Source of the DNA: Gallionella sp.
Lineage (GTDB): Bacteria > Pseudomonadota > Gammaproteobacteria > Burkholderiales > Gallionellaceae
NCBI GenBank assembly: GCA_013043965.1
Contig: JABEVF010000124.1
Coordinates: 1-33,840, forward strand
Direction of reading: 5' to 3'
DNA length: 33,840 nt
Notes under the pieces: model-generated
Told to the model about the DNA's origin: nothing
What the model saw: the letters and a program-made list of their open reading frames with translations, nothing else
The model's database searches: none
Made by a program: the position numbers and the translations under genes
Part shown: positions 14,162 through 21,949 of the stretch, piece after piece
Layout of the letters: the number at the start of each line of letters is the position of its first letter
How positions within the stretch are numbered: position 1 is the first letter of the stretch

Positions 14162-14836
14162 TCAACCGTTTGGATCGTCCCAGCCGCCCAGCTTCAGATG
14201 CGCCCCCGCCAGCCGCGCATCGGGCCACGCTTGATGCGGCACGATGCCCAGCAAAGGTGCGGAAATACGCTGCCGCAAAGCGGCGATGTTTTCATCGCGC
14301 ATCGCCATGTGCTCGTCCACACAATTCGCCACCCAGCCTGCCAGGGTCAAGCCGCGTGCGCCAATCGCCTGCACGGTCAGCAGGGCATGATTCAAACACC
14401 CCAGCCGCATGCCGACCACCAGCACGACAGGCAACCCCAGCCGCACCGCCAGATCGGCACTGTCCTCATGATCGTTGAGCGGCACGACGAAACCGCCCGC
14501 GCCTTCGACGATCACCACCTCGGCAAGCTCCTGCAAAGCGGCGAACGATACCACGATGCGCGCCAAATTTATCGTGGCGCGCTCTTGTTGCGCGGCCAGA
14601 TGCGGCGCGATGGCCGACGTGAAACGGTAGGGGTTGATAAGTGACTCTTCGGCTTGCACATTGCTCGCCAATCTCAAGCGTTCCACATCGTCGTATTTTC
14701 CAGACTCATCACACCCGGCAGCTACGGGTTTCATGCCTATGACATGCTTACCTTGCGCGGCATAAGCATGCAGCAACGCACAACTGACTAGCGTCTTGCC
14801 CGCGCTGGTGTCCGTGCCGGTGACAAAAAAACTCAT
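14162..14836 (-). CDS. bioD: dethiobiotin synthetase
   Basis: BioD (224 aa) closes the ureido ring of dethiobiotin from diaminopelargonic acid, CO2 and ATP. It begins directly with the P-loop FVTGTDTSAGKT (about residues 4-15), the hallmark of the family, and has the KPVAAG substrate segment and the VIVEGAGG motif. The ATG at 14836 overlaps the bioC stop by one base (TGATG); a longer frame upstream is bioC sequence in another frame. It is the last gene of the biotin operon, and two hairpins follow before the histidine kinase gene. Confidence 0.95.
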   Translation of the reverse strand: MSFFVTGTDTSAGKTLVSCALLHAYAAQGKHVIGMKPVAAGCDESGKYDDVERLRLASNVQAEESLINPYRFTSAIAPHLAAQQERATINLARIVVSFAALQELAEVVIVEGAGGFVVPLNDHEDSADLAVRLGLPVVLVVGMRLGCLNHALLTVQAIGARGLTLAGWVANCVDEHMAMRDENIAALRQRISAPLLGIVPHQAWPDARLAGAHLKLGGWDDPNG

Positions 14837-15705
14837 CACAGCTTGAAATCCGTCTTGATGATCGCGCGCCCGTCCGCCGTCTTCTTGGGCGCTGGCTTCC
14901 ACGCATGGCCGTAGATGACCTCATAGGTGGCGGGCAGCTTCCCGTCGCGCCGCAACGCCTCGTAGTTCTCCACCAGCTGCCGCCAGGCATGTTTGCCCAT
15001 CAATCCCTGTCCGCGCCCCGCCGTCGCGTTGTTCGCGCCTATGGCTTTTAGATCCTGCAACACCGAGCGCACGTCGTCATAGGTCAGCGTCAGATATTCC
15101 ATATCCATCACCGGCTCGGCGAAACCGCCGTGCGACAACATGTCGCCGATGTCGTGCATGTCGGCGAAACGGTTCAGGTGATTGTGGGCATCCACGCCAT
15201 GGAACGCCTGGCGTAACTCCTTCAGCGTATCGGGCCCGAAGGTGCTGAACATCAGCAAGCCCTCGACCTTGAGCACGCGATGCAGATCGCCCAGGGTCGC
15301 GGGCAGGTCGTTGCACCATTGCACCGCCAGATTCGACCACACCATGTCCAGGCTGTTGGCCGCGATGGGCAAGGCTTCGACATCGGCACACAACATGGTG
15401 CTCTGTTGGCTGCCGAATAGTTTTTTCCACCAGCCCGTGTGTTCACGCGCGTTGTGCAACATGCCGATGGCGATGTCCAGAGCGATCATCTGCGCGGATG
15501 GATATTTCGCCATGAGTTGCCGCGTCCCCCAGCCCGTCCCGCTGCCCGCATCCAATATCCGCGAGGGTTGCAGCTTGATGTACTCCAGGCGTTCCAGCAT
15601 GCGGGCACACACCTCGCGCTGCAACACCGCTGTCGCATCGTAGTTCGGCGCGGCGCGGCTGAAGGCGCGGCGCATCTGGCGTTTATCTATTTCAAATTCA
15701 TTCAT
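14836..15705 (-). CDS. bioC: malonyl-[acyl-carrier protein] O-methyltransferase
   Basis: BioC (289 aa) methylates malonyl-ACP so that the fatty-acid machinery can elongate it into pimeloyl-ACP methyl ester. The SAM-binding motif I is ILDAGSGTGWGTRQL (about residues 50-64), followed by IALDIAIGML and the LDMVWSNLAVQWCNDL region, which is characteristic of BioC. The N-terminus (KRQMRRAFSRAAPNYDATAVLQREV) also matches. It starts inside bioH (8-nt overlap) and overlaps bioD by one base, so bioH, bioC and bioD should be translated as a coupled set. It is longer than the E. coli enzyme, as expected for betaproteobacterial forms. Confidence 0.94.
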   Translation of the reverse strand: MNEFEIDKRQMRRAFSRAAPNYDATAVLQREVCARMLERLEYIKLQPSRILDAGSGTGWGTRQLMAKYPSAQMIALDIAIGMLHNAREHTGWWKKLFGSQQSTMLCADVEALPIAANSLDMVWSNLAVQWCNDLPATLGDLHRVLKVEGLLMFSTFGPDTLKELRQAFHGVDAHNHLNRFADMHDIGDMLSHGGFAEPVMDMEYLTLTYDDVRSVLQDLKAIGANNATAGRGQGLMGKHAWRQLVENYEALRRDGKLPATYEVIYGHAWKPAPKKTADGRAIIKTDFKL

Positions 15706-16567
15706 GCAAAAAGTTCTTTAGCTGTTCAACAAAGATTTCGGAGTGCGATAAAAAGGGTGCGTGTGCCGCGCCTTCTATGGTCGCCAAGCGCGCGGCAGAC
15801 ATCACGCTCACCATATATTCAGAGGCCGGCAGCGGCGTGAGCGTATCACGTACGCCCGCGATGACTAAGGTCGGTTGCGGGATGCCCGGCAGGGCGGCGC
15901 GCAGATCGCAATCGCGCAAGATCTCCAGCCCCGTTTGCAGCGCGGCCAGGTCCGGTTCGCCGCGACTGAACAGCGCGTTGCGCAAACTCGCCAACAGCTC
16001 GCGCTCCTGCTCGCTGCCGCGCACTTGCAGCGCGAGAAAGCGGCGCAGGGTCTGCGCGTAGTTTTCAGTCAATGCGGCGGCAAAACCCGCCAACGTTTCG
16101 GCTGCCATCGCGCATGGCCAATCTTCTTGCTGTACAAAACACGGCGTGCTGGACACCAGCGCCAGTTTTTGAATTTTGTGCGGCTCAAGCATCGCCCAAC
16201 GCAACGCGATCTGCCCGCCCAACGACCAACCGCACACGGTCAGAGGCTCGGAAAATTGCGCTGACAATTGCTGGATAATGGATTCCAGACGTAAATCGTG
16301 AGTCGTAAGTCGTGAGTCGTAAGACGTAAGACGTAAGTTAGGAAAAGGTTTGCTTGCGTCTTCTAACTTACGGCTTCCCACTATTGTTGTTTCGCCTACG
16401 GCTTCCGGCTTACGGCTCAAACCGTGCCCCGGCAGATCCACCACATGCACGCAAAATCGTTCGGCGAGTTTTGCGGCCACGCTGCCCCACATGCCGCCGT
16501 GCATACCCCAACCGTGGATCAGCAACAGCGGCGCGCCGCTGCCAAATGTTTCAACATGCAAGCTCAT
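15698..16567 (-). CDS. bioH: pimeloyl-[ACP] methyl ester esterase with an in-frame repeat insertion
   Basis: BioH (289 aa from this start) is the alpha/beta hydrolase that removes the methyl ester from pimeloyl-ACP, ending the chain elongation begun by BioC. Nucleophile Ser115 lies in GWSLGG, the acid in GVRDTLTPL and the catalytic His in AAHAPFLSH. Between VDLPGHGLSR and GWSLGG there are about 58 residues where E. coli BioH has about 23. The extra part (about residues 53-95) includes LTSYDSRLTTHDLRL and is encoded by an array of 7-bp repeats. It sits before the nucleophile strand, where cap or loop variation may be tolerated; activity is therefore plausible but not certain. The ATG at 16567 overlaps the bioF end by 17 nt; an in-frame ATG nine codons upstream is less likely. 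Confidence 0.92.
   Translation of the reverse strand: MSLHVETFGSGAPLLLIHGWGMHGGMWGSVAAKLAERFCVHVVDLPGHGLSRKPEAVGETTIVGSRKLEDASKPFPNLRLTSYDSRLTTHDLRLESIIQQLSAQFSEPLTVCGWSLGGQIALRWAMLEPHKIQKLALVSSTPCFVQQEDWPCAMAAETLAGFAAALTENYAQTLRRFLALQVRGSEQERELLASLRNALFSRGEPDLAALQTGLEILRDCDLRAALPGIPQPTLVIAGVRDTLTPLPASEYMVSVMSAARLATIEGAAHAPFLSHSEIFVEQLKNFLHE
16289..16417. repeat. heptamer repeat element inside bioH
   Basis: From 16289 to 16337 the plus strand reads seven consecutive 7-mers of the form (A/T)CGT(A/G)A(A/G): acgtaaa, tcgtgag, tcgtaag, tcgtgag, tcgtaag, acgtaag, acgtaag. From 16369 to 16417, read in the same sevens, tacggct occurs three times and tccggct once, with three divergent units between; on the minus strand these give the same CGTAAG core. 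The halves are thus inverted. A perfect 10-bp inverted repeat, cgtaagttag (16332-16341) and ctaacttacg (16363-16372), sits at the centre. The excess coding length is near 105 nt, which is divisible by both 7 and 3, explaining why the bioH frame survives. Confidence 0.8.
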
Positions 16568-17705
16568 GCAAGGCTCCGACAAGTTGCCGCACATCGACTT
16601 CCGTATGCGATGCCGACAAGGTGATGCGCAGGCGCGCCGTGTCTTGCGGAACAGTGGGCGGACGGATCGCCGCGACCCAGATGCCGCGCTCGCGCAAGCC
16701 CTCGCTTAACTGTAAAGCCATTTTGTTTTCACCGACCAGCAGAGGTTGTATCGCCGTAGCCGATGGCATCAGCGGCCATGGCAGATCACTCAAACCTTCA
16801 CGCAGTCGCGCGATCAACTGTTGCAAGTGCGCGCGCCTGTCGTCGCCCTGCTTGATGAGTTGCAAACTCTGCAACAGCGCGGCCGACAAGGCGGGCGGCG
16901 TGGCGGTGGTATAGACATAGCTGCGCGCATGGTTGATGAGGGTATCGATGACGACCTGCTCGGCGGCGACGAACGCGCCGAACACACCCGCCGCCTTGCC
17001 CAGCGTCGCCATATAGACGATGCGCGGTGAGTCTAATTTGAAATGCACCAACGAGCCTCGCCCCTGCTCGCCCAGCACGCCGAAACCATGCGCATCATCC
17101 ACCAGCAGCCAGGCATCATGCCGCTCGCACAAGGCCAGCAATTCCGGCAACGGCGCGAGATCGCCGTCCATGCTGAACACCGCGTCGGTGATAATCAGTT
17201 TTCTACCTTGGTTTACTTTTCCCAACAGTTGATCCAACTGCTCCATGTCGCCGTGGCGGTAGCGTTTCAATGCGGCGCGCGACAACAGCATCGCGTCGTT
17301 CAACGAAGCATGGTTGAGCTTGTCGGCGTACACCGTGTCGTCCTTGCCCACCAGGGCTTGCACCACACCCAGATTGGCCATGTAGCCGGTGGAGAACAGC
17401 AGCGCGGCGGGTTTGCCGACAAAGGCGGCAAGCTGGGCTTCGAGCTGATGATGCGGCGCAAAATGCCCGCTCACCAGATGCGCCGCCCCCGCCCCCGCCC
17501 CCCACTGCTGCGCGCCTTGTTGCAGTGCGGCAACGAGTTGCGGGTGACAGGCTAAACCGAGATAGTCGTTGCTGCAAAACGCCAGATACGGCTTGCCATC
17601 GACAACGATACGCGGCGATTGCGGCGTGTCTAAAGTACGGCGCGCGCGCAACAGCCCCTGTGCGGCGCGCTCGTCGAGTTCAGCTTGTAATTGAGCAAAA
17701 GGCAT
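16551..17705 (-). CDS. bioF: 8-amino-7-oxononanoate synthase
   Basis: BioF (384 aa) is the PLP enzyme that condenses pimeloyl-ACP (or CoA) with L-alanine, the first step of biotin ring assembly. Conserved elements are FCSNDYLGLACHP near the N-terminus, the GSGAxHLVSGH-like stretch (here GAGAAHLVSGHFAPHHQLE), DDAHGFGVLG with the PLP-ring His and Asp, and the Schiff-base lysine in MATLGKAAG (usually TLGKALG or similar). Length is normal. The start ATG at 17705 is 18 nt after the small NTF2-like gene. Its 3' end overlaps bioH, implying coupled translation. Confidence 0.95.
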   Translation of the reverse strand: MPFAQLQAELDERAAQGLLRARRTLDTPQSPRIVVDGKPYLAFCSNDYLGLACHPQLVAALQQGAQQWGAGAGAAHLVSGHFAPHHQLEAQLAAFVGKPAALLFSTGYMANLGVVQALVGKDDTVYADKLNHASLNDAMLLSRAALKRYRHGDMEQLDQLLGKVNQGRKLIITDAVFSMDGDLAPLPELLALCERHDAWLLVDDAHGFGVLGEQGRGSLVHFKLDSPRIVYMATLGKAAGVFGAFVAAEQVVIDTLINHARSYVYTTATPPALSAALLQSLQLIKQGDDRRAHLQQLIARLREGLSDLPWPLMPSATAIQPLLVGENKMALQLSEGLRERGIWVAAIRPPTVPQDTARLRITLSASHTEVDVRQLVGALHELAC

Positions 17706-17723
17706 TCAGGTCAGCAAACAACC

Positions 17724-18077
17724 TTAAACGTAATGTGCATACGCTTTGAAGACTTTACCATCCTGATTAAAGTGAAATACTTCTGCAGACAACCCTCGTG
17801 CGCCCTCGTAGTAAAGGGTAATACTATTTACTCCAACAAGCGTGGCAAGCAAATTAAAATGAAGTTCAGGAGTCAATTGCAATGCTTTCGCCCAATAGTT
17901 TCCAATTTTTTCTTTGCCTTTCAGCGTCCCAGAAGGCTCGTCAGCAATTTTGCTAATGACAGGTGAGGACATTTCAAAATCATCAGCGTAATGGGACAAA
18001 ATGCGGGGCAGATTGTGTGCATTCCAAGACTCAACCCAGTCGGTCGCAAACTCGTCGGCAAATTTTTTATCCATCAT
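17724..18077 (-). CDS. NTF2/SnoaL-like small protein within the biotin operon
   Basis: A 117-residue protein with the layout of the NTF2-like (SnoaL) cone fold: an N-terminal helix with WVESWNAHNLPRILSHYADDFEM, a central SGTLKGKEKIGNYWAKALQ helix, and closing strands with AEVFHFNQDGKVFKAYAHYV. No catalytic residues can be assigned with confidence. The ribosome-binding site AGAGGG lies 4 nt before the first ATG; a second ATG follows directly. It is inserted between bioB (9 nt upstream) and bioF (18 nt downstream). Its sequence is clearly richer in A+T than the biotin genes on either side, suggesting separate origin or insertion. A role in biotin synthesis is not implied by the family, whose members range from isomerases to small-ligand binders. 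Confidence 0.8.
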   Translation of the reverse strand: MMDKKFADEFATDWVESWNAHNLPRILSHYADDFEMSSPVISKIADEPSGTLKGKEKIGNYWAKALQLTPELHFNLLATLVGVNSITLYYEGARGLSAEVFHFNQDGKVFKAYAHYV

Positions 18078-18086
18078 GCGTCCCTC

Positions 18087-19082
18087 TTAGTATTTATCCG
18101 CAAACGGATACATGCCCAGCTTATCCAGCAGCGCGCGGTCGCGTTCGGCTTCGGGATTGCCGGTGGTGAGCAGCTGCTCGCCATAGAAGATGGAGTTCGC
18201 GCCCGCCAGGAAGCACAAGGCTTGCACCGCATCGGACATTTGCTGGCGTCCCGCGGACAGGCGCACACGCGCCTTGGGCATAGTGATGCGCGCGACCGCG
18301 ATGGTGCGCACGAAATCCAGCGGATCGAGATCGGGCTGGTCGGCCAATGGCGTGCCTTCGACCTTCACCAGATTGTTGATCGGCACGCTCTCGGGATACG
18401 GCTCCATGTTCGCCAGCTGCGCGACCAGTCCGGCGCGTTGCGTGAGATTTTCGCCCAAGCCTACGATGCCGCCACTGCACACATGCATCCCGGCCTTACG
18501 CACGCGTTCCAAGGTGTCCAGACGATCTTGATAATCGCGGGTGCTGATGATGTCGCCATAGAACTCCGGCGCAGTGTCGATGTTGTGATTGTAGTAATCC
18601 AGCCCCGCGTCGCTTAATTGTTTTGTTTGCGCGTCGTTCAACATCCCCAGCGTGGCGCAGGTCTCCATGCCCAGCCCGCGCACCGCCTTGACCATTTCCA
18701 CCACGGCTTCCATGTCGCCCTCGGAAGGTTCGCGCCAGGCCGCGCCCATGCAGAACCGGCTCGCGCCGTTGTCCTGCGCGGCTTTGGCGGCGCGGACGAC
18801 CTCCTCGACTTCCAGCATTTTGCGGTTTTCCACGCCGGTATCGTGGAACGCCGATTGCGGGCAATAGCCGCAGTCTTCGGAACAGCCGCCGGTCTTGATC
18901 GACAGCAAGGTGGAGAGCTGCACCGCATTCACATCGAAATGTTCGCGATGAGTTTGCTGGGCCTGATACATCAGATCCGCGAACGGCAGATTGAACAAGG
19001 CTTCCACCTCGCTCACCTCCCAGCGTTGCGGGGCTGTGCTGCGTTTGACGGGGCGGATAAATTCTATGGTTTGGGTGTTCAT
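18087..19082 (-). CDS. bioB: biotin synthase (radical SAM)
   Basis: BioB (331 aa) inserts sulfur into dethiobiotin using two iron-sulfur clusters. The radical-SAM motif [13 protein letters not shown] gives Cys67, Cys71 and Cys74 for the [4Fe-4S] cluster. Further family stretches are [11 protein letters not shown], the [13 protein letters not shown] motif with the substrate-binding Asn-His-Asn, and [11 protein letters not shown] with the Arg that binds the [2Fe-2S] cluster. It is the first gene of the operon, diverging from comF across 59 bp. I see no dyad resembling a BirA operator in that spacer, so control by a classic BirA repressor is not supported. Confidence 0.97.
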   Translation of the reverse strand: MNTQTIEFIRPVKRSTAPQRWEVSEVEALFNLPFADLMYQAQQTHREHFDVNAVQLSTLLSIKTGGCSEDCGYCPQSAFHDTGVENRKMLEVEEVVRAAKAAQDNGASRFCMGAAWREPSEGDMEAVVEMVKAVRGLGMETCATLGMLNDAQTKQLSDAGLDYYNHNIDTAPEFYGDIISTRDYQDRLDTLERVRKAGMHVCSGGIVGLGENLTQRAGLVAQLANMEPYPESVPINNLVKVEGTPLADQPDLDPLDFVRTIAVARITMPKARVRLSAGRQQMSDAVQALCFLAGANSIFYGEQLLTTGNPEAERDRALLDKLGMYPFADKY

Positions 19083-19141
19083 CGTTTTGCGTACTCGTTA
19101 TGATTAGGGCAACGCGGCATCATCCTTGAAAGGACGAGAGC

Positions 19142-19861
19142 TTGTCAATTTTAAGCGTGGGTTTATTAAACATGCGCTCAATTTTTGAGCGGTTCGCACT
19201 CAAGCAACCCTGTGTGCTGTGCGGCAGCATGAGCCGCCATGGTTTGTGGTGCGTGGCTTGCGAGCAGGCGCTGCCTTACCTCCGCGACCCTTTGTGCCTG
19301 TCGTGCGCACATCCCATACCCGACGGTGATCTGTGCGGGCATTGTTTGGCACACCCGCCGAAATTCAGTCGCTGCACGGCGGTCCTGGCCTACGCCTTCC
19401 CGGTCAACAAGCTGATACAGGGTCTCAAGTATGGCGACCAACTCGCGCTGGCCGACACGCTGGCCAAACAACTCGCGGCGCGAATTGATCGCTCCAATCT
19501 GCCCGACTGCATCATCGCCATGCCGCTGCACCCCAACAAACTTAAGCATCGCGGCTATAACCAGGCCCTGCTGCTTGCCGGAGTACTGGCGCGCGAATTG
19601 GGTGTCGAGTTGCTCACTCATGCCTGCCAGCGCGTGCGCGACACGCCATCGCAATCCACCTTGCCGTTCAAAGAACGCGGCAAGAATATGCGCGACGCTT
19701 TTGTCTGCGATGCCGATCTGGGCGGGAAAAAAGTCGCGCTGGTGGATGACGTGCTCACCAGCGGAGCCAGTCTGAACGCGCTCGCTTCGGCCGTGCAAAG
19801 ACAAGGGGCGATTGATATGCAGGTCTGGGTGGTGGCGCGTACGCTCAGGGATCAGGCCTAA
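19142..19861 (+). CDS. comF: ComF/GntX-type phosphoribosyltransferase-like protein
   Basis: A 239-residue ComF-family protein, linked to DNA uptake in competent bacteria. The N-terminus has two zinc-finger-like Cys pairs on each side (CVLCG...CVAC and CLSC...CGHC). The C-terminal part is a type I phosphoribosyltransferase fold with the PRPP loop VALVDDVLTSGASL; MPLHPNKLKHRGYNQ is also typical of ComF. The start is uncertain: TTG at 19142 has AAGGA 7-8 nt before it, while the first ATG at 19172 lacks a ribosome-binding site but gives a more usual N-terminus. It diverges from bioB and converges with the msh assembly operon, so it sits between the two systems. A link with the pilus genes through DNA uptake is possible, but proximity alone does not show it. 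Confidence 0.9.
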   Translation: MSILSVGLLNMRSIFERFALKQPCVLCGSMSRHGLWCVACEQALPYLRDPLCLSCAHPIPDGDLCGHCLAHPPKFSRCTAVLAYAFPVNKLIQGLKYGDQLALADTLAKQLAARIDRSNLPDCIIAMPLHPNKLKHRGYNQALLLAGVLARELGVELLTHACQRVRDTPSQSTLPFKERGKNMRDAFVCDADLGGKKVALVDDVLTSGASLNALASAVQRQGAIDMQVWVVARTLRDQA

Positions 19862-19897
19862 AGCGCACACCTGCGAGCCGATGCGGCGCGCACGGCC

Positions 19898-21001
19898 TCA
19901 AAGTTCTTTGAGCTTTTGCTGCACGAAAGATTGCAGATCGGGGCGCAGCGTGCGCGTCGACAACGCGCGGTTATAAACGTCTCTGGCTTCGGCATTGCGT
20001 TGCAGCGCCTGCAAGGAGATCCCCTCCCCCATCAACCATAGCGCATTATTCGGCATCTGCTGCAACGCGATCTGGTAATGCTCGACCGCCTCCTTATGCT
20101 GCTCCTGGCGCTGCAACAACGCGGCCAGAAACGCCTGGTAGTCGGGCTGCTGCCCGGCAAATGACGATGATTTTTCCAGCGTCGCCACCCCGTCGGCGAC
20201 CGCCCCGCGCTCAACCTGCAAGCGCGCCTCCATCATCACGAAGCGCAATTTCTCCGGCCTGTTTTTGATCGCGTCCTGCAACACCCGCTCGGCATCCGCG
20301 CCGCGTTTGTTTTCCAGCAACAACTGCACTAGCGCCTGACGCGCCTGGTCGTGCCCGGCATCCAGGTTCAGCGCGGCCTGATAACCGGCGATCGCATCAT
20401 CGACACGGCCCTGCTGCATCAACGACACCGCCTTGCGAAACTCGGCTTCCGCCTGCTGTCTGGTGCTGACCTGCTTCATCGGCAGCGCGCTATTGTCAGC
20501 CGGTGCGGGCGCGATAGGCGCGGTCGTCACGGGTTTCTCATTCGCCAACTTGGCGACCTTATTGCCCGGTGGCGCGGGGAGCCGGGTCCGCGGCGCAGCG
20601 GTGTGATGCGGGGGGACAGTGATCGCTTCCCCCGTATCGGCCGACGGGTTGGCTAGCCCGGCCGCGCTTAATTCCAGACTCAGTTGAAATACCGGTGCGA
20701 TTTCCGCGACCGCAGATTGGGCGGTAACCATCGCGCCAGCTGCGGACGCAGGTGCAGGCGGTTGCAAAATGGGCATCGATCTTTGCGCGCTCGCCAAACT
20801 GTTATTTTGTGCGGTTACTTTTTTCTGCCATTGCCATGCGAGCAGCGCCGACACCAACAACAGAGCCAGCGGCAACAGAACCAGCCAGGGCGTTTTGCGC
20901 GACCGGTCGGTCCGGGATACCGGGCGCACCATCGCCAGCTCCTGGGTCTCCTCCGCGCCGCGCTGCTCCAACTGGCTGATGACCTGATTGATCAGGCTCA
21001 T
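19898..21001 (-). CDS. mshN: MSHA biogenesis protein MshN (TPR protein)
   Basis: A 367-residue protein starting MSLINQVISQLEQRG, the usual opening of MshN. One transmembrane helix (about residues 39-57) is followed by a Pro/Ala-rich periplasmic linker and, from about residue 185, a set of tetratricopeptide repeats (for example GRVDDAIAGYQAALNLDAGHDQA cut into helical pairs). MshN is thought to help secretin or pilus assembly in the periplasm. The ATG at 21001 overlaps the mshM stop by 4 nt (ATGA). It is the last gene of the assembly block; the next gene, comF, is on the other strand, so mshE and mshG, which often follow mshN, are missing here. Confidence 0.88.
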   Translation of the reverse strand: MSLINQVISQLEQRGAEETQELAMVRPVSRTDRSRKTPWLVLLPLALLLVSALLAWQWQKKVTAQNNSLASAQRSMPILQPPAPASAAGAMVTAQSAVAEIAPVFQLSLELSAAGLANPSADTGEAITVPPHHTAAPRTRLPAPPGNKVAKLANEKPVTTAPIAPAPADNSALPMKQVSTRQQAEAEFRKAVSLMQQGRVDDAIAGYQAALNLDAGHDQARQALVQLLLENKRGADAERVLQDAIKNRPEKLRFVMMEARLQVERGAVADGVATLEKSSSFAGQQPDYQAFLAALLQRQEQHKEAVEHYQIALQQMPNNALWLMGEGISLQALQRNAEARDVYNRALSTRTLRPDLQSFVQQKLKEL

Positions 21002-21948
21002 CGCATCACCATCCAGGTCGCCGCCAGCACGGCGATCACCCCACCCGCACTTGCGGCAGCGATCCACATCAACCAGTCGCGCCCGATTTGCGGTGTGTCT
21101 TTTGCGGCCGTTGCAACATGCAGCACCGACACATGCTGGCGACCCTCGCCATAGGCCAGCATCAATGCCTTGTGCGCCACGATATTGACCAGTCGCGGCG
21201 TGCCCCTGGTAATGCGCTGCAACTTGCCGACCGCCGCCTTGCTGAACAAGGTCTCCCCGGCGTAACCTGCCACCGTCAAACGATGGCGCAGATACCGGTC
21301 CAACTCGTCGCCGCGCAGCCCGTGCAACTGGTGCTGAAAGGTGATGCGTTGGCGCAGCTGCCGCACTGAATGATGCGCCAGATTCTCATCGAGTTCGGGC
21401 TGTCCGAACAACACGACTTGCAGCAGCTTGCGCTTTTCCGTTTCCAGATTGGTCAACAGCCGCAGCACTTCCAGACTTTGCAGCGGCATGGCTTGCGCCT
21501 CATCCAGACACACCAGCGCGCGTTGCCCGTTGCGCGCGCAATCCAGCAAACTGGCCGTCAAGCCTTTCAGCAGCTGGTGTTGGTCCGCGAGTTTTTCGGC
21601 GGGAACGCGAAACTGCTCGGCCAGAGCCAGCAACAGGCTGCGCGGTTCGAGATGCGGATTGGGGATATAGGCGATCATGTAGCGTTGATCGGGTTCGCCG
21701 CTGTTGTCTTGCGTGCCGATCGAATTGCCCGCAGCGGCACGCTGGTTCAAAGCGGCCAGAAATTTCCGGCACAGCAAGGTCTTCCCGTTACCGACTTCCC
21801 CGGTCACTTTGATGAAGCCCTCGCCGTTGCGCGCGGCCACCAGCAATGTATTCAGCGCCTCCTGATAGCTGGAGCAGGCAAAAAAGAAACTGGTATCAGG
21901 GGTCAGCCCGAAAGGGAGTTCGTGCAGACCGAAGTGTTTTAAGTACAT
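20998..21948 (-). CDS. mshM: MSHA biogenesis ATPase MshM (ExeA-like AAA)
   Basis: A 316-residue AAA ATPase beginning MYLKHFGLHELPFGLTPD, the typical ExeA/MshM start. Walker A is GEVGNGKT (about residues 50-57), Walker B is LVCLDEAQ (about 145-152), and sensor-like VVLFGQPELDENL follows. A single transmembrane helix lies at the C-terminus (about 294-314), placing the ATPase in the cytoplasm. It is the small ATPase thought to help place the secretin, not the pilus-extension motor. Spacing to mshL upstream is 1 nt, and it overlaps mshN by 4 nt. Confidence 0.92.
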   Translation of the reverse strand: MYLKHFGLHELPFGLTPDTSFFFACSSYQEALNTLLVAARNGEGFIKVTGEVGNGKTLLCRKFLAALNQRAAAGNSIGTQDNSGEPDQRYMIAYIPNPHLEPRSLLLALAEQFRVPAEKLADQHQLLKGLTASLLDCARNGQRALVCLDEAQAMPLQSLEVLRLLTNLETEKRKLLQVVLFGQPELDENLAHHSVRQLRQRITFQHQLHGLRGDELDRYLRHRLTVAGYAGETLFSKAAVGKLQRITRGTPRLVNIVAHKALMLAYGEGRQHVSVLHVATAAKDTPQIGRDWLMWIAAASAGGVIAVLAATWMVMR

Positions 21949-21949
21949 A

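Noticed and set aside
19083-19141. Possible BirA operator between bioB and comF
   Set aside because: No long dyad of the TTGTAAACC/GGTTTACAA type is present; only a weak TATGAT-like -10 for comF could be seen.
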